Part shown: in pieces, positions 49,890 through 59,973 of the stretch | Position numbering within the stretch: the first letter of the stretch is position 1 | Layout: each line of letters starts with the position of its first letter | NCBI GenBank assembly: GCA_011389935.1 | Contig: JAABTJ010000011.1 | Span: 1-64,000, forward strand | DNA: 64,000 nucleotides | Direction: 5' to 3' | From: Desulfobacteraceae bacterium | GTDB taxonomy: Bacteria; Desulfobacterota; Desulfobacteria; Desulfobacterales; Desulfosalsimonadaceae | Translations under genes and position numbers: made by a program | Notes under the pieces: model-generated | Seen by the model: the letters and a program-made list of their open reading frames with translations, nothing else | Database searches by the model: none | What the model was told of the DNA's origin: nothing

Positions 49890-51461
49890 TTGAAAGGGCT
49901 ATCCTGGCGTATAATTGTAATGATCGCGGTGATCATACCGGCGGTGGTGTATGTGATTCCAACATTCATACCGTCCATGTGGCCGCACAAGCAGATCAAC
50001 CTCGGGCTCGACCTGCAGGGGGGGATGCACCTCGCACTGGAGGTACAGACGCAAAAGGCTGTGGAAAGCACCGTTGAAAGGCTCCGGAATGACCTCCGGG
50101 GCAGCCTGCGCAGCGAGCGGATACGTTCTGTCGAAGTGACGGATACGGATGTCGGCGCCTCGGAATTGGCCTTCCGGCTGATCGATCCGGAGGATCTGCC
50201 CGGGTTCAAGCGCCTGGTTGACGACGAGCATGATGAATTGACGCTCCTTTCCGAAAGGGAAAAGGACGGTGAAGTCATTGTCCGGGTCGGCCTGGCCGAA
50301 GACGTGTCAAAAGAGGTGCAGCGCCAGGCCGTGCGGCAGGCACTCGAAACGATACGCAACCGGATCGATGAGTTCGGCGTGTCAGAACCCGATATCCGCA
50401 TTGAGGGAGACAGGCGGATACAGATCCAGCTTCCGGGCATTACCGATACGGACAGGGCCAAGGAGCTTATCGGAAGGACCGCTATGCTTGAATTCAAGCT
50501 CCTGGATGAAGCGCACAGCCCTTCCCGGGCGCTTGAAGGCGATGTACCGGCGGGAAGCGAAATTCTTTACGGCAACAAAGAAGGGGACGAGGGGCGGGAG
50601 CCCTTCCTTGTCCAGAAAAGAACCCTGCTTACGGGTGCCTACCTTGACAACGCCCGCGTACAGATCGATCAGCAGTACAATGAACCGTATGTATCCATCG
50701 ACTTCAACCGGCAGGGGGCAAGAATATTTGAGCAGGTTACCGGGGATAACGTAAAAAGACGCCTGGCCATCGTGTTGGACAACCGGGTATATTCCGCGCC
50801 TGTCATACAGGAGCGCATTCCCGGCGGAACGGCAAGGGTTACGGGCAATTTCAGTATTCAGGAAGCCCGTGATCTTGCGATCGTGCTGCGGGCGGGTGCA
50901 CTACCCGCGCCGGTTGAAATCATCGAGGAGCGGACGGTGGGCCCATCTTTGGGACAGGATTCGATCCGGCAGGGGCTTTTGTCAATGGTTGTGGGCAGTT
51001 TGCTGGTGCTCGTTTTCATGGTTCTTTATTACCAGTTTGCCGGGGTCGTTGCCAATCTCGCCCTGGTTTTGAATATTCTGCTGATCGCGGCCGGTCTTGC
51101 CGCCTTTCAGGCGACGCTGACCCTGCCGGGCATTGCCGGCATTATCCTGACCATTGGCATTGCCGTTGATGCCAATGTGATCATTTTTGAGCGAATCCGG
51201 GAAGAACTCCGGCGCGGCAGGAAGGTCGCCTCCGCGATCACATCCGGTTTCGACCGGGCCACGTTGACCATTATGGATGCAAACGTGACCACGCTCATTG
51301 CAGCGATTGTGCTGTTTCAATTCGGAAGCGGACCGGTGCGCGGGTTTGCGGTTACGTTGAGCCTCGGCGTTGTGGCCAGCATGTTCACCTCCCTGATTGT
51401 TTGTCGTCAGGTGCTGGATCTGCTCTATGTCTCCCGCCGCATGAAAACCATAAGCATATAA
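49890..51461 (+). CDS. secD: Protein translocase subunit SecD
   Basis: 523 aa. The first membrane segment is followed by LGLDLQGGMHLALEV, a large periplasmic P1 region with IRNRIDEFGVSEPDI, then five C-terminal membrane segments (LTLPGIAGIILTIGIAVDAN). SecDF uses proton motive force to pull proteins outward. The start is TTG 49890 after AAAGGGCGG. Confidence 0.96.
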   Translation: MKGLSWRIIVMIAVIIPAVVYVIPTFIPSMWPHKQINLGLDLQGGMHLALEVQTQKAVESTVERLRNDLRGSLRSERIRSVEVTDTDVGASELAFRLIDPEDLPGFKRLVDDEHDELTLLSEREKDGEVIVRVGLAEDVSKEVQRQAVRQALETIRNRIDEFGVSEPDIRIEGDRRIQIQLPGITDTDRAKELIGRTAMLEFKLLDEAHSPSRALEGDVPAGSEILYGNKEGDEGREPFLVQKRTLLTGAYLDNARVQIDQQYNEPYVSIDFNRQGARIFEQVTGDNVKRRLAIVLDNRVYSAPVIQERIPGGTARVTGNFSIQEARDLAIVLRAGALPAPVEIIEERTVGPSLGQDSIRQGLLSMVVGSLLVLVFMVLYYQFAGVVANLALVLNILLIAAGLAAFQATLTLPGIAGIILTIGIAVDANVIIFERIREELRRGRKVASAITSGFDRATLTIMDANVTTLIAAIVLFQFGSGPVRGFAVTLSLGVVASMFTSLIVCRQVLDLLYVSRRMKTISI

Positions 51462-51473
51462 GGATCATGGTGA

Positions 51474-52571
51474 ATGGAGATCATTAAACCCGGTATCAAT
51501 ATCGACTTTATCGGAAGACGGAAAATCGGCTACATTATTTCCCTGGTGTTGATTGCGGCCAGTATCCTAACGCTTGCGGTCAACGGGGGGCCCAACTACG
51601 GCATCGATTTTGCCGGGGGGACCATTGTACAGGTGCGCTTTGACACGTCCGTCGACATCAATGACATCCGCACGGGACTGGACGCTTCCGGCCTTTCCGG
51701 CGTCTCCATCCAGGCGTTTGACGACGAAGACCGGAATGAATTTCTCATACGGACACCGGAAGTGTTGGCCACCGGGGATGAATTCGCAACGGAGATTACT
51801 GCGCAACTGGCCGGGGCAACCGGGGCGACGGCCGAAATCCGAAGGATTGAAATGGTGGGGCCGCAGGTAGGGGAAACCCTCCGGGAAGGGGCCCTTTTCG
51901 CCATGTTTTATGCCCTTTTGTTTATTACCATATATATTTCCGGCCGGTTTGAAATGAAATGGATGGTCTCCGGCGTTACGGCAGGAGTACTTATCGGTGG
52001 CGTCGTTTTTTTCTCCCGGCTGCAGTTGAGCATCCCCCTTCTGATACTGATCGCCATCATTCTCACCCTGGTATTGTTCTGGCAGCTGCGCCTGCGATAC
52101 GCTATGGGGGCGATCGTGGCGCTGTTGCACGATGTGACAATCACCGTTGGCATTTTTACGCTTCTGGGCAAGGAATTCTCCCTCCCGGTTGTCGCGGCCC
52201 TTTTAACCATTATCGGATATTCGCTCAATGATACGATTGTTGTTTTTGACCGCATCCGGGAGAATTTGCGGCTTTACAGCACCCGTATTCTTGAAAAAAA
52301 CATCAACAACAGCATTAATGAAACATTGAGCCGGACGCTTCTGACCTCTTCGACGACACTGCTGGTCCTTTTGTCGCTGTTTTTCCTGGGGGGCGACATT
52401 ATCCATGATTTTGCCTTTACCCTTATCGTCGGCGTTATTGTGGGGACGTATTCCTCCCTTTTCGTGGCAAGCCCCATGCTGCTGGTGCTTCAGGGGACCA
52501 TGCCGCCGCCGGAGGACGAAGAGGGGTATGAACCGGGAAAAACCGAAACCGGAACCGCAACCGCTGCATAA
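51474..52571 (+). CDS. secF: Protein translocase subunit SecF
   Basis: 365 aa. YGIDFAGGTIVQVRF is the SecF equivalent of the SecD motif, and TIIGYSLNDTIVVFDRIREN lies in the membrane domain with six predicted segments. The C-terminus (TMPPPEDEEGYEPGKTETG) is a low-complexity acidic tail. Twelve bases separate it from secD. Confidence 0.96.
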   Translation: MEIIKPGINIDFIGRRKIGYIISLVLIAASILTLAVNGGPNYGIDFAGGTIVQVRFDTSVDINDIRTGLDASGLSGVSIQAFDDEDRNEFLIRTPEVLATGDEFATEITAQLAGATGATAEIRRIEMVGPQVGETLREGALFAMFYALLFITIYISGRFEMKWMVSGVTAGVLIGGVVFFSRLQLSIPLLILIAIILTLVLFWQLRLRYAMGAIVALLHDVTITVGIFTLLGKEFSLPVVAALLTIIGYSLNDTIVVFDRIRENLRLYSTRILEKNINNSINETLSRTLLTSSTTLLVLLSLFFLGGDIIHDFAFTLIVGVIVGTYSSLFVASPMLLVLQGTMPPPEDEEGYEPGKTETGTATAA

Positions 52572-52607
52572 CCTGGCTTCCAGTCGCAGGCCAGCCGGTT
52601 TTTGATT

Positions 52608-53771
52608 ATGCCACACAACAGTGAACCTGACGATACCAAAGATTATCTTTACTGGATCGCCCTGAAGAAAGTGCCCGGCGTCGGAAACCGGATCTGCAAA
52701 CGCTTGGTGGATCGCTTCGGGGATCCGGCGAAAATCGCAGCAGCTTCCAGGGAGGCGCTGCTTTCCGTTGAAGGGGTGAATACCCGGATGGCAAATGCCA
52801 TTCACGGCACGGTCCGGGCCGGAAAGTTTGCCGACGCTGTCCAAAAGGAACGCGACCTGATTGTGCGCCGGGGCTACCGGCTGGTTACGCTGCTGGATCG
52901 CGAATACCCCCGGCTGCTGCTTGAAATTCACGATCCTCCGCCCTATCTGTATGCCCGCGGACAATCTTTTGATTTTTCACCGGCCGTTGCCATCGTGGGT
53001 TCCCGTCATCCTACCGGTTACGGCGTTTCCATGGCAAAGCGGCTGGGCGCTGATCTTGCCGCAAGGGGATTTGTCGTGGTAAGCGGGATGGCAACCGGCA
53101 TTGATGCGGCCGCCCATCAGGGGGCGCTGTCTGCCGGCGGCAAAACCGCGGCTGTTCTGGGCAGTGGACTTGCGGTAATATATCCCCCGGAAAACAGAAA
53201 ATTGTATCATGATATTGCCGATTCCGGGGTTGTCCTGTCTGAACTGCCGGTCCTGGAACCCCCCAATGCGTACAACTTTCCTGCCCGGAACCGGATTATT
53301 TCCGGCATGACCCTTGGCACCGTCGTTGTGGAGGCGGCCCAAAAAAGCGGCTCCCTGATAACGGCGAAGCTTGCCGCGGAACAGGGCAGAGAGGTCTTTG
53401 CCGTCCCGGGCAGCATAAAATCGTGCAAAAGCGCCGGCGCGCACTTTCTTCTCAAGCAGGGGGCAAAGCTGGTGGAAAAAGCCGACGATGTCATTGAGGA
53501 ATTTACATACCTGGCCGGTATGGTGGAGAACCGGCAGCCTTTTTTGCAGGGGCAGTCCGTACCGGAAAACGGCAATAATGCATCAATAAATTTGACACGG
53601 GCCGAATCCGATGTATATTGCCTGCTTGAACCCTACCCGGTCCATATTGATGCGCTTGCATGCAGGACCGCCATGGATGCGGCCGGATTGTTGGCAGTTT
53701 TGTTAAAACTGGAGCTGATGGGCATGGTCGTCCAGATGCCCGGTAAATTTTTTATGTCAAGCGGAGAATGA
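52608..53771 (+). CDS. dprA: DNA-processing protein DprA
   Basis: 387 aa. The Rossmann-like DprA core has AIVGSRHPTGYG, VVSGMATGIDAAAHQGAL, AVLGSGLAVIYPPEN and NFPARNRIISGM; a helix-hairpin-helix-like N-terminus and a C-terminal winged-helix region follow. DprA loads RecA on incoming single-stranded DNA. ATG 52608 is preferred to TTG 52602. Its stop overlaps the topA start (ATGA). Confidence 0.95.
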   Translation: MPHNSEPDDTKDYLYWIALKKVPGVGNRICKRLVDRFGDPAKIAAASREALLSVEGVNTRMANAIHGTVRAGKFADAVQKERDLIVRRGYRLVTLLDREYPRLLLEIHDPPPYLYARGQSFDFSPAVAIVGSRHPTGYGVSMAKRLGADLAARGFVVVSGMATGIDAAAHQGALSAGGKTAAVLGSGLAVIYPPENRKLYHDIADSGVVLSELPVLEPPNAYNFPARNRIISGMTLGTVVVEAAQKSGSLITAKLAAEQGREVFAVPGSIKSCKSAGAHFLLKQGAKLVEKADDVIEEFTYLAGMVENRQPFLQGQSVPENGNNASINLTRAESDVYCLLEPYPVHIDALACRTAMDAAGLLAVLLKLELMGMVVQMPGKFFMSSGE

Positions 53772-56110
53772 TCGTGGCAAAACCGCTCGTTGTTGTCGAA
53801 TCACCGACCAAGGTCAAAACCATTAAAAAATATCTTGGCGACAAGTATAATGTGGCCTCTACCGTCGGGCATATCAAGGACCTCCCCCAGAAAGAAATCG
53901 GGATTGATATTGAAAACGATTTTATGCCGAAATACGTCACGATCCCGGGCAAGCAGAAAGTGATCCAGGCCTTGAAGCAAGCTGCCGGAGAGGCCGAAGA
54001 CGTCTATCTCGCCCCCGACCCTGACCGCGAAGGGGAGGCCATTGCCTGGCATACGTCGGAAATTCTTAAAAAAAAAGGACGCCGGTTTCATCGCGTATTG
54101 TTTCACGAGTTGACGAAAAAGGCGGTATCGGAAGCGATCGGCTCGCCGGAAGCGTTGAATCAAAACCGGTATAAAGCGCAGCAGACCCGGCGGATTCTCG
54201 ACCGGCTGGTGGGATACCAGATCAGCCCGATTCTTTGGAAAAAAGTCAAGTACGGGTTAAGTGCGGGACGGGTCCAGTCCGTGGCCGTGCGGATGATCTG
54301 CGAACGGGAACGCGCCATTTTTGCCTTTGATCCGGTAGAGTACTGGTCGGTTACCGCAACCCTCGAGGGGGCCCATCCCCCTGCTTTTGCGGCGAAGCTC
54401 GTAAAAAAAGGGGGGAATAAAATCTCGATTCCCGATGAAAAAACGGCAACGGCAATTCACGATGAATTGGCGAACGCCCGGTATTCGGTAGAAAAAATTG
54501 TCAAGAAAACGGTCCGGCGACGCCCGTACCCACCGTTCACCACCAGCAAACTCCAGCAGGAAGCCATTAGAAAGCTGCGTTTTTCTGCCAGAAAAACCAT
54601 GACCGTGGCACAGCAGTTATATGAAGGGATAGATCTCGGGGGGGAAACGGTGGGCCTTATCACTTATATGCGGACGGACTCCACCCGGATATCCGCAGAA
54701 GCCGCAGGCGAGGCCAAAGATCTTATCCTGGAGCGCTACGGCAAAGAGTATGCGCTCGATAAACCGCGTTTTTTTACGAACAAGAACCGCACCCAGGACG
54801 CGCATGAGGCGATCCGTCCCACATCGGTCTACCATACACCCGAAAAAACGGCTCCGTATCTGTCAAAGGACCAGCTTGCCCTGTACAAAATTATCTGGCA
54901 GCGATTTGTGGCATCCCAGATGGCCGAGGCGCTGGTCGACCAGAAAACCATTACCATTGCCGCAGGAGAATTCCTTTTTTCCGCCTCCGGTTCCACAGTG
55001 AAGTTTCCCGGTTTTTTAAGTTTATATCAGTCCGCCGACGACGCCATATCCGCTGAGAATGAAAAGGCAAAAGGGCAGCTTCCGGATCTGGCGGAAGGCG
55101 CGGCACTGACGCTGCTGTCGTTGGCCCCGAAACAGCATTTTACCCAGCCCCCGCCCCGCTTTACCGAGGCGACACTGGTAAAGGAGCTCGAAGAAAACGG
55201 TATCGGCCGTCCAAGCACCTATGCGACCATCCTCTCCACGATCCGGGAAAAAGGGTATGTGGAACTGGAAAAAGGGATCTTCAAACCCAATGAGCTCGGA
55301 TTTATTATCACGGATCTGCTCGTACAAAATTTTCCGGATATTGTCGATGTCGATTTTACCGCCAAGCTTGAAAACGATCTGGACCGGGTCGAGTCCGCCG
55401 AAATGAATGCCAAGCAGCTTCTGGAAAAGTTCTACGAAGTGTTTGAGACCCGCGTGATCGCTGCCGCCGAGGAAATGCTGAGTGTAAAAGGGGTAGGTCT
55501 CCCCACCGGCATCGATTGCCCTGTATGCGGCCGGGAAGTCCGTGTAAAGGTCGGGAAAAACGGCCCTTTCCTTGCCTGTGAAGGATATCCCGATTGCATG
55601 TATTCCCGCAATTACGAACGGGATGAAAAGGGGAGGATCCGTCCCGTAGAACCGGTCCATGAACTGGCCGAGGGGGAGATTTGTGATAAGTGCGGCCGGA
55701 ACATGGTCGTAAAGCAGGGCCGGTACGGGGACTTCCTTGCCTGCAGTGGGTATCCCGAATGCAAAAATACCCGTTCCGTTCATGGAAACGGCAAGGGGAA
55801 TCCCACCGGTGTGCCGTGTCCGGAGCAAGGGTGTACCGGGGAAGTGATTGAAAAACGCTCCAAACGGGGCAAGGTGTTTTACGGTTGCAGCCGGTATCCG
55901 GACTGCACCTTTGCGTTGTGGGACAAGCCGGTACAGCGGCCTTGCCCCGATTGCGGCGCCCCCTACCTGGTGGAAAAGGAAACCAAGAAAGAAGGCAAAA
56001 TGCTGCGGTGCGCCACCCGTGGCTGCGGATACAAAGAAGCCCCGGATGCAGTGCAGGAGCCGACGAAGGAGCCGGAGGCGGATACGGAGGCGGACCGCAA
56101 AACCGAATAA
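53768..56110 (+). CDS. topA: DNA topoisomerase I
   Basis: 780 aa type IA topoisomerase that relaxes negative supercoils. Toprim domain (LVVVESPTKVKTIKKYLG, APDPDREGEAIAWH), active-site Tyr in GLITYMRTDSTRIS (about 300), and four C-terminal Cys4 zinc ribbons (CPVCGREV...CEGYPDC, CDKCGRNM...CSGYPEC, CPEQGCTG...CSRYPDC, CPDCGAPY...CATRGC). Ends 2 bases before a convergent gene. Confidence 0.97.
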   Translation: MIVAKPLVVVESPTKVKTIKKYLGDKYNVASTVGHIKDLPQKEIGIDIENDFMPKYVTIPGKQKVIQALKQAAGEAEDVYLAPDPDREGEAIAWHTSEILKKKGRRFHRVLFHELTKKAVSEAIGSPEALNQNRYKAQQTRRILDRLVGYQISPILWKKVKYGLSAGRVQSVAVRMICERERAIFAFDPVEYWSVTATLEGAHPPAFAAKLVKKGGNKISIPDEKTATAIHDELANARYSVEKIVKKTVRRRPYPPFTTSKLQQEAIRKLRFSARKTMTVAQQLYEGIDLGGETVGLITYMRTDSTRISAEAAGEAKDLILERYGKEYALDKPRFFTNKNRTQDAHEAIRPTSVYHTPEKTAPYLSKDQLALYKIIWQRFVASQMAEALVDQKTITIAAGEFLFSASGSTVKFPGFLSLYQSADDAISAENEKAKGQLPDLAEGAALTLLSLAPKQHFTQPPPRFTEATLVKELEENGIGRPSTYATILSTIREKGYVELEKGIFKPNELGFIITDLLVQNFPDIVDVDFTAKLENDLDRVESAEMNAKQLLEKFYEVFETRVIAAAEEMLSVKGVGLPTGIDCPVCGREVRVKVGKNGPFLACEGYPDCMYSRNYERDEKGRIRPVEPVHELAEGEICDKCGRNMVVKQGRYGDFLACSGYPECKNTRSVHGNGKGNPTGVPCPEQGCTGEVIEKRSKRGKVFYGCSRYPDCTFALWDKPVQRPCPDCGAPYLVEKETKKEGKMLRCATRGCGYKEAPDAVQEPTKEPEADTEADRKTE

Positions 56111-56112
56111 GG

Positions 56113-57270
56113 CTATCCCGTGCGGTCCAGGTAGGCCAGATCCCTGGCCTGTGTGTTCTTGGTCCCCACCGCCAGCACCTCGATTTTCTGATCCTCTTTT
56201 TTCCTGAAATACAAGCGGCCGTTATACGCAAACACCGCTTCGAAAGCGGTGATTTTACCTTTTTTGGAGAACACTTTCCGTTTGATGGGTACGGCGGACT
56301 TGTCGGCGTTGAGCTGGTGTATCAGTTCCTCGGCCTTGAGGGCCATATCTTCCGTCAGGTCGGACATGCCGGCCAATGCCCGTTCATGAATATCGATGTT
56401 TTTGTATAATGTTTTGTACCGCCGCGCCAGTTTTTCGACGTGTTTTTCTTTTTGCCTGTTGATGTTTTCCCTGATTTTTTCGAGATCGCTGATCTTTTCC
56501 TCCAACTCGAGGATTTCCTCCGCCTGAAGTTCCTGCTCTTCGAGGTTTTCCGCGAGCCGCTCCTCCAGTTTTTCGATTTCGCCGAACATTTCTTCTTCGT
56601 TCTTTGCGGCTTTTTCTTTCTGCTCATGAAGAGACGATTGCAGGCTGTGGTATTCCTGCAGCAGTTTTTCCCTTTCCGTTGTCAGGTGACTGAATTGTTG
56701 GTTGAATTCATCTTCAAGCCGGTGAAGCCTCTCGAGTTCTTCCGCCTTTTCCTGCTCTTCGCGGCGGGCCTTGAAAGTGGCAGAATTGAAATAGAAATAC
56801 AGGATACTCCCGTCGATCAGGATGTAAAAAAGGAGAATGGAAAGGGCAATTGCCGAATATAATCGGATCATCGCGGAAACTTCCACCGTTAGCCCATTCT
56901 GCAGGGTCTGGAAATTGTCCCTTGCCGTTTCCATGGGGTTATCATTGACGATGTCGGCCGGTGTTCCGGGCCGGTAGCCGGCCGGATACAGGATGATCCC
57001 GTCTTTGGTGGCAACCGTGACATCCAGGTCGATTCCCAGCTGTATGAGCATGTCCTCGTCCATGAACCGCTCAATGGACTCCCTTACGGATTCCTGGAGC
57101 ATCACATCCCCGCTGAGGATACTGTTCATGTCGGAAAGGTATATATTTTCGATTTCATTCTGATAACGGGACTGCAGATAATACGCCTCCAGTCCGCGAA
57201 TGGTGCCCAGGTACAGCAGCGGCGGCATGAGAATGGTAAGGATCAGAATGTTAAATGACAAATATTTCAT
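56113..57270 (-). CDS. Membrane-anchored coiled-coil protein, unknown function
   Basis: 385 aa. Two membrane segments: residues ~4-22 (FNILILTILMPPLLYLG) and ~140-165 (IALSILLFYILIDGSILYFY), enclosing a ~115-residue periplasmic region. After the second segment comes a ~130-residue highly charged coiled coil (EREKLLQEYHSLQSSLHEQK and onwards), then a ~90-residue C-terminal part with KGKITAFEAVFAYNGRLYF. The layout resembles a sensor or scaffold without a recognised catalytic domain. It lies 105 bases downstream of the TPR lipoprotein on the same strand. The start is uncertain: MKYLSFN at 57270 is used. Confidence 0.75.
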   Translation of the reverse strand: MKYLSFNILILTILMPPLLYLGTIRGLEAYYLQSRYQNEIENIYLSDMNSILSGDVMLQESVRESIERFMDEDMLIQLGIDLDVTVATKDGIILYPAGYRPGTPADIVNDNPMETARDNFQTLQNGLTVEVSAMIRLYSAIALSILLFYILIDGSILYFYFNSATFKARREEQEKAEELERLHRLEDEFNQQFSHLTTEREKLLQEYHSLQSSLHEQKEKAAKNEEEMFGEIEKLEERLAENLEEQELQAEEILELEEKISDLEKIRENINRQKEKHVEKLARRYKTLYKNIDIHERALAGMSDLTEDMALKAEELIHQLNADKSAVPIKRKVFSKKGKITAFEAVFAYNGRLYFRKKEDQKIEVLAVGTKNTQARDLAYLDRTG

Positions 57271-57375
57271 GTGGATATCTGTTTTATAAGGGCTGCTGCC
57301 GCAAAGGGGCCACACAGCGGCGTATGGAACGCTGTCCAGAATCGGCTCGAATGCCCCTTTACATGGTAAAAACGT

Positions 57376-59778
57376 TTACTGTGCGTCGTCGGTTTTCCTG
57401 TCAATCCTGCCGAGAATCTCCTCTGCTTTTTTCGCGTCTTCAAGGTTCGGGTTAAGACGGAGCGCTTTTTTGAGGGCGTTTCTTGCGCTCTCCAGGTCTC
57501 CTTTCCGGTATAGACTTTTGCCCAGGTGAAAATGAATGGTGGCATTTTCGGGAAGTTTTTCCAGGGCCTCCGTAAATTCGCGGATGGCTTCATCATACAA
57601 TGCAAGGCGGTGATAGACCCAGCCCAGCGTATCCTGGATTCTCGGGTCATCGGGCATCTGTTCCCGCGCTTTTCTGGCCAGCCGGAGCGCTTCTTGAAGG
57701 TCGGTCTTGTTTTCCGCAAGAAGATAGGCCAGGTTGTTGGCTGCGGGGACAAAATCCGGGTTCATGGAAAGAACTTTTTTGTAGTGTTCGATGGCAAGGT
57801 CTGTTTCTCCTTCCTGGGAGTACATAACCGCCAGCATCATGTGGGGCACTTCCTGGTCGGGTTTTCTGTCGATGGCCATCTTGTAATGCGCGATGGCCTG
57901 GTCCCGTTTTCCTTCCATCATGTAGGTTTCCGCCAGCGAGTAATAGGACGGCAGAAAATTGGGGTTTTTTTCAATCGCTGTTTTAAACAGCTCTTCGGCC
58001 TTTTCGAGTTCGTTTTTCGCGATGTAGAGTTTCCCCTTGAGGTTGTAGAGGACCGCGAGCATAGATGGCTGCCCCTGGAGCGCGTCAATTCGTTCGTTGC
58101 ACTGGGCAATGGCCTCGTCGATCTTTTCCTGTTCGGTGAGCACCGCAACCAGGTTCACCATTGCCTGCTGGTGGGAAGGATTGAGGGCCAGGACGTTTTT
58201 AAAAGCCTTTTCCGCTTCTTCGTAGTTGCCCTTGATCCGGAAGAGCAGGCCGAGGTTGAAATGACCCTCCGGGTTTTCGGGATTCATATCGGTTAACGTC
58301 TGGAAATGGTGCCTGGCTTTATCGAATTCCCCCTTCTGGATGTAAATGCTGCCGAGCAGCGTACGGGCCTGATAGTTGTCCGGGGAAAGATCCAGAATCC
58401 CGCTCAGGATTTCCGTGGCGCGCGTCATTTTTCTTTCGCTCATATAAATGCCCGCGAGGATCAGCTGCGCCGGAATGAATTCCTCGCGATTTTGCTGCAC
58501 TTTCAACAATTCCTTTTTGGCCGCGTCGGGCAGATTGGTTTTGAGATAGGCAAGTCCCTTGTAATAAAAGATGCGGCTTTCATCCGGGTATTTTTCAGCC
58601 AAAAGCGACAGTTTGGAGAGGGCGGTTTCCGGCTCGTTTTCCGTGATATGGATTTTTGCCTCAAGTATCCGTGCCTGCAGGTAATTGGGATAGTTCTTCT
58701 TGATGGCCTGAAGGCTTGACTTTGCTTTTTCCACCTGGTTGAGTCCCAGATACAGATCGGCGATTCGAAGCAGGAGCTTGGGGTTTCCGGGTTGTTCCTC
58801 AAGGCCGGATATATAAACCGCCAGTGCCTTTTGCGGCTGGTTGATGGCCTTGTAAAACGATGCCGCCACGATATACAGGTTTTCCGACTGCGGCCTCGTC
58901 TCGATGGCCTTCAGGTACGCGGCTTCGGCTTTTTCCCATTGCCTCGTGTGAATATAGAAATTGCCGAGCAGGATATAGAGGTTGGGTTCATCCTCTTTGA
59001 TGGCGATGGCATCCATGAGGATCTTTTGGGCATCATCAAAGTTTCTTGTCTGCATGTGAAGCCCGTAAAGGGCGATATAGGGCTGGATGGAAAGAGGGTT
59101 GTTTTCAATGGCGGCGTTCAGAATGCCCGTCGCATCGGCCCCATTTCCCCGGTGCAGGTGGATGCGGGCAAGGCTGAGGTACGCCTGCAGTTCGGCCGGA
59201 TTGATATCGATGATCCTGTTGAAGACTTCGATCGCCTTGTCATATTGTTCGGTGGAAACATAGGTGTACGCGGTCAACGCCAGGGCGTGGAGGTGGTCGG
59301 CATCGTCTTCAAGGATGTTTGACGTGATTTCAAGGCTTTTATCGTACTCCCGGCTTAAAAGATAAAGATTGGCCAGGCGGAGCCGGGCTTCGGTCAAGCG
59401 CTTGTCCTGGGTTGTCGCGGTTTTAAAGGCTTCAATTGCCTGGTCGATATTTCCCAGCTGGAGATAGACTTCGCCCAGTCTGGCGTATGCCTCGGTAAAT
59501 TCAGGATCGATTTCAATCGCCTTCAAAAGCATATCCCGGGAACAGGTATACTGCTGGTTTTCAAAACAGCTCTCCGATTTTTGAAAATATTCGTTTTTGC
59601 TGTTTTTTTCGTCTGCCGTGCACCCAAGAACAAAAAACATTGCAAGAAGACATGCACAGGCAGCTTTCACGATACCGTCAAACCGGAAGTCTCCTGACAG
59701 GCGGGCGGTTACGCCGGATACGGGCTCTACGGTACCGGTGTTGAAAGTGTTCGATGAATGTTTTCTGGAAAAATTCAT
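57376..59778 (-). CDS. TPR-repeat lipoprotein
   Basis: 800 aa. Lipobox MFFVLGC (Cys53), then about 20 tetratricopeptide repeats with the W/Y-G-A-Y-P spacing (AYARLGEVYLQLGNIDQAI; AYTYVSTEQYDKAIEVF), ending in a short charged tail. Such TPR lipoproteins act as periplasmic or outer-membrane scaffolds; the organisation resembles the PrsT-type TPR protein of exopolysaccharide/PEP-CTERM systems, but no other gene of such a system is here. A GTG at 59670 would give a shorter, more typical signal peptide. Confidence 0.85.
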   Translation of the reverse strand: MNFSRKHSSNTFNTGTVEPVSGVTARLSGDFRFDGIVKAACACLLAMFFVLGCTADEKNSKNEYFQKSESCFENQQYTCSRDMLLKAIEIDPEFTEAYARLGEVYLQLGNIDQAIEAFKTATTQDKRLTEARLRLANLYLLSREYDKSLEITSNILEDDADHLHALALTAYTYVSTEQYDKAIEVFNRIIDINPAELQAYLSLARIHLHRGNGADATGILNAAIENNPLSIQPYIALYGLHMQTRNFDDAQKILMDAIAIKEDEPNLYILLGNFYIHTRQWEKAEAAYLKAIETRPQSENLYIVAASFYKAINQPQKALAVYISGLEEQPGNPKLLLRIADLYLGLNQVEKAKSSLQAIKKNYPNYLQARILEAKIHITENEPETALSKLSLLAEKYPDESRIFYYKGLAYLKTNLPDAAKKELLKVQQNREEFIPAQLILAGIYMSERKMTRATEILSGILDLSPDNYQARTLLGSIYIQKGEFDKARHHFQTLTDMNPENPEGHFNLGLLFRIKGNYEEAEKAFKNVLALNPSHQQAMVNLVAVLTEQEKIDEAIAQCNERIDALQGQPSMLAVLYNLKGKLYIAKNELEKAEELFKTAIEKNPNFLPSYYSLAETYMMEGKRDQAIAHYKMAIDRKPDQEVPHMMLAVMYSQEGETDLAIEHYKKVLSMNPDFVPAANNLAYLLAENKTDLQEALRLARKAREQMPDDPRIQDTLGWVYHRLALYDEAIREFTEALEKLPENATIHFHLGKSLYRKGDLESARNALKKALRLNPNLEDAKKAEEILGRIDRKTDDAQ

Positions 59779-59973
59779 TTTGCTCGCTCAGATTAGATTG
59801 TAAAAAACGATTGCCGGCGGGCGGCCTGCATAAACATAAAAACATTTACACGCTTTGCGGCAGGTAGTATAAACGGTATCAATAACCCGGGTTTTTTGAC
59901 TGCTGCATGTTGTTTTTATCAGATGACAACCTGCAATAAAAGTGTTTTGTGCGGCTCAATGGAGACGGAGCAA

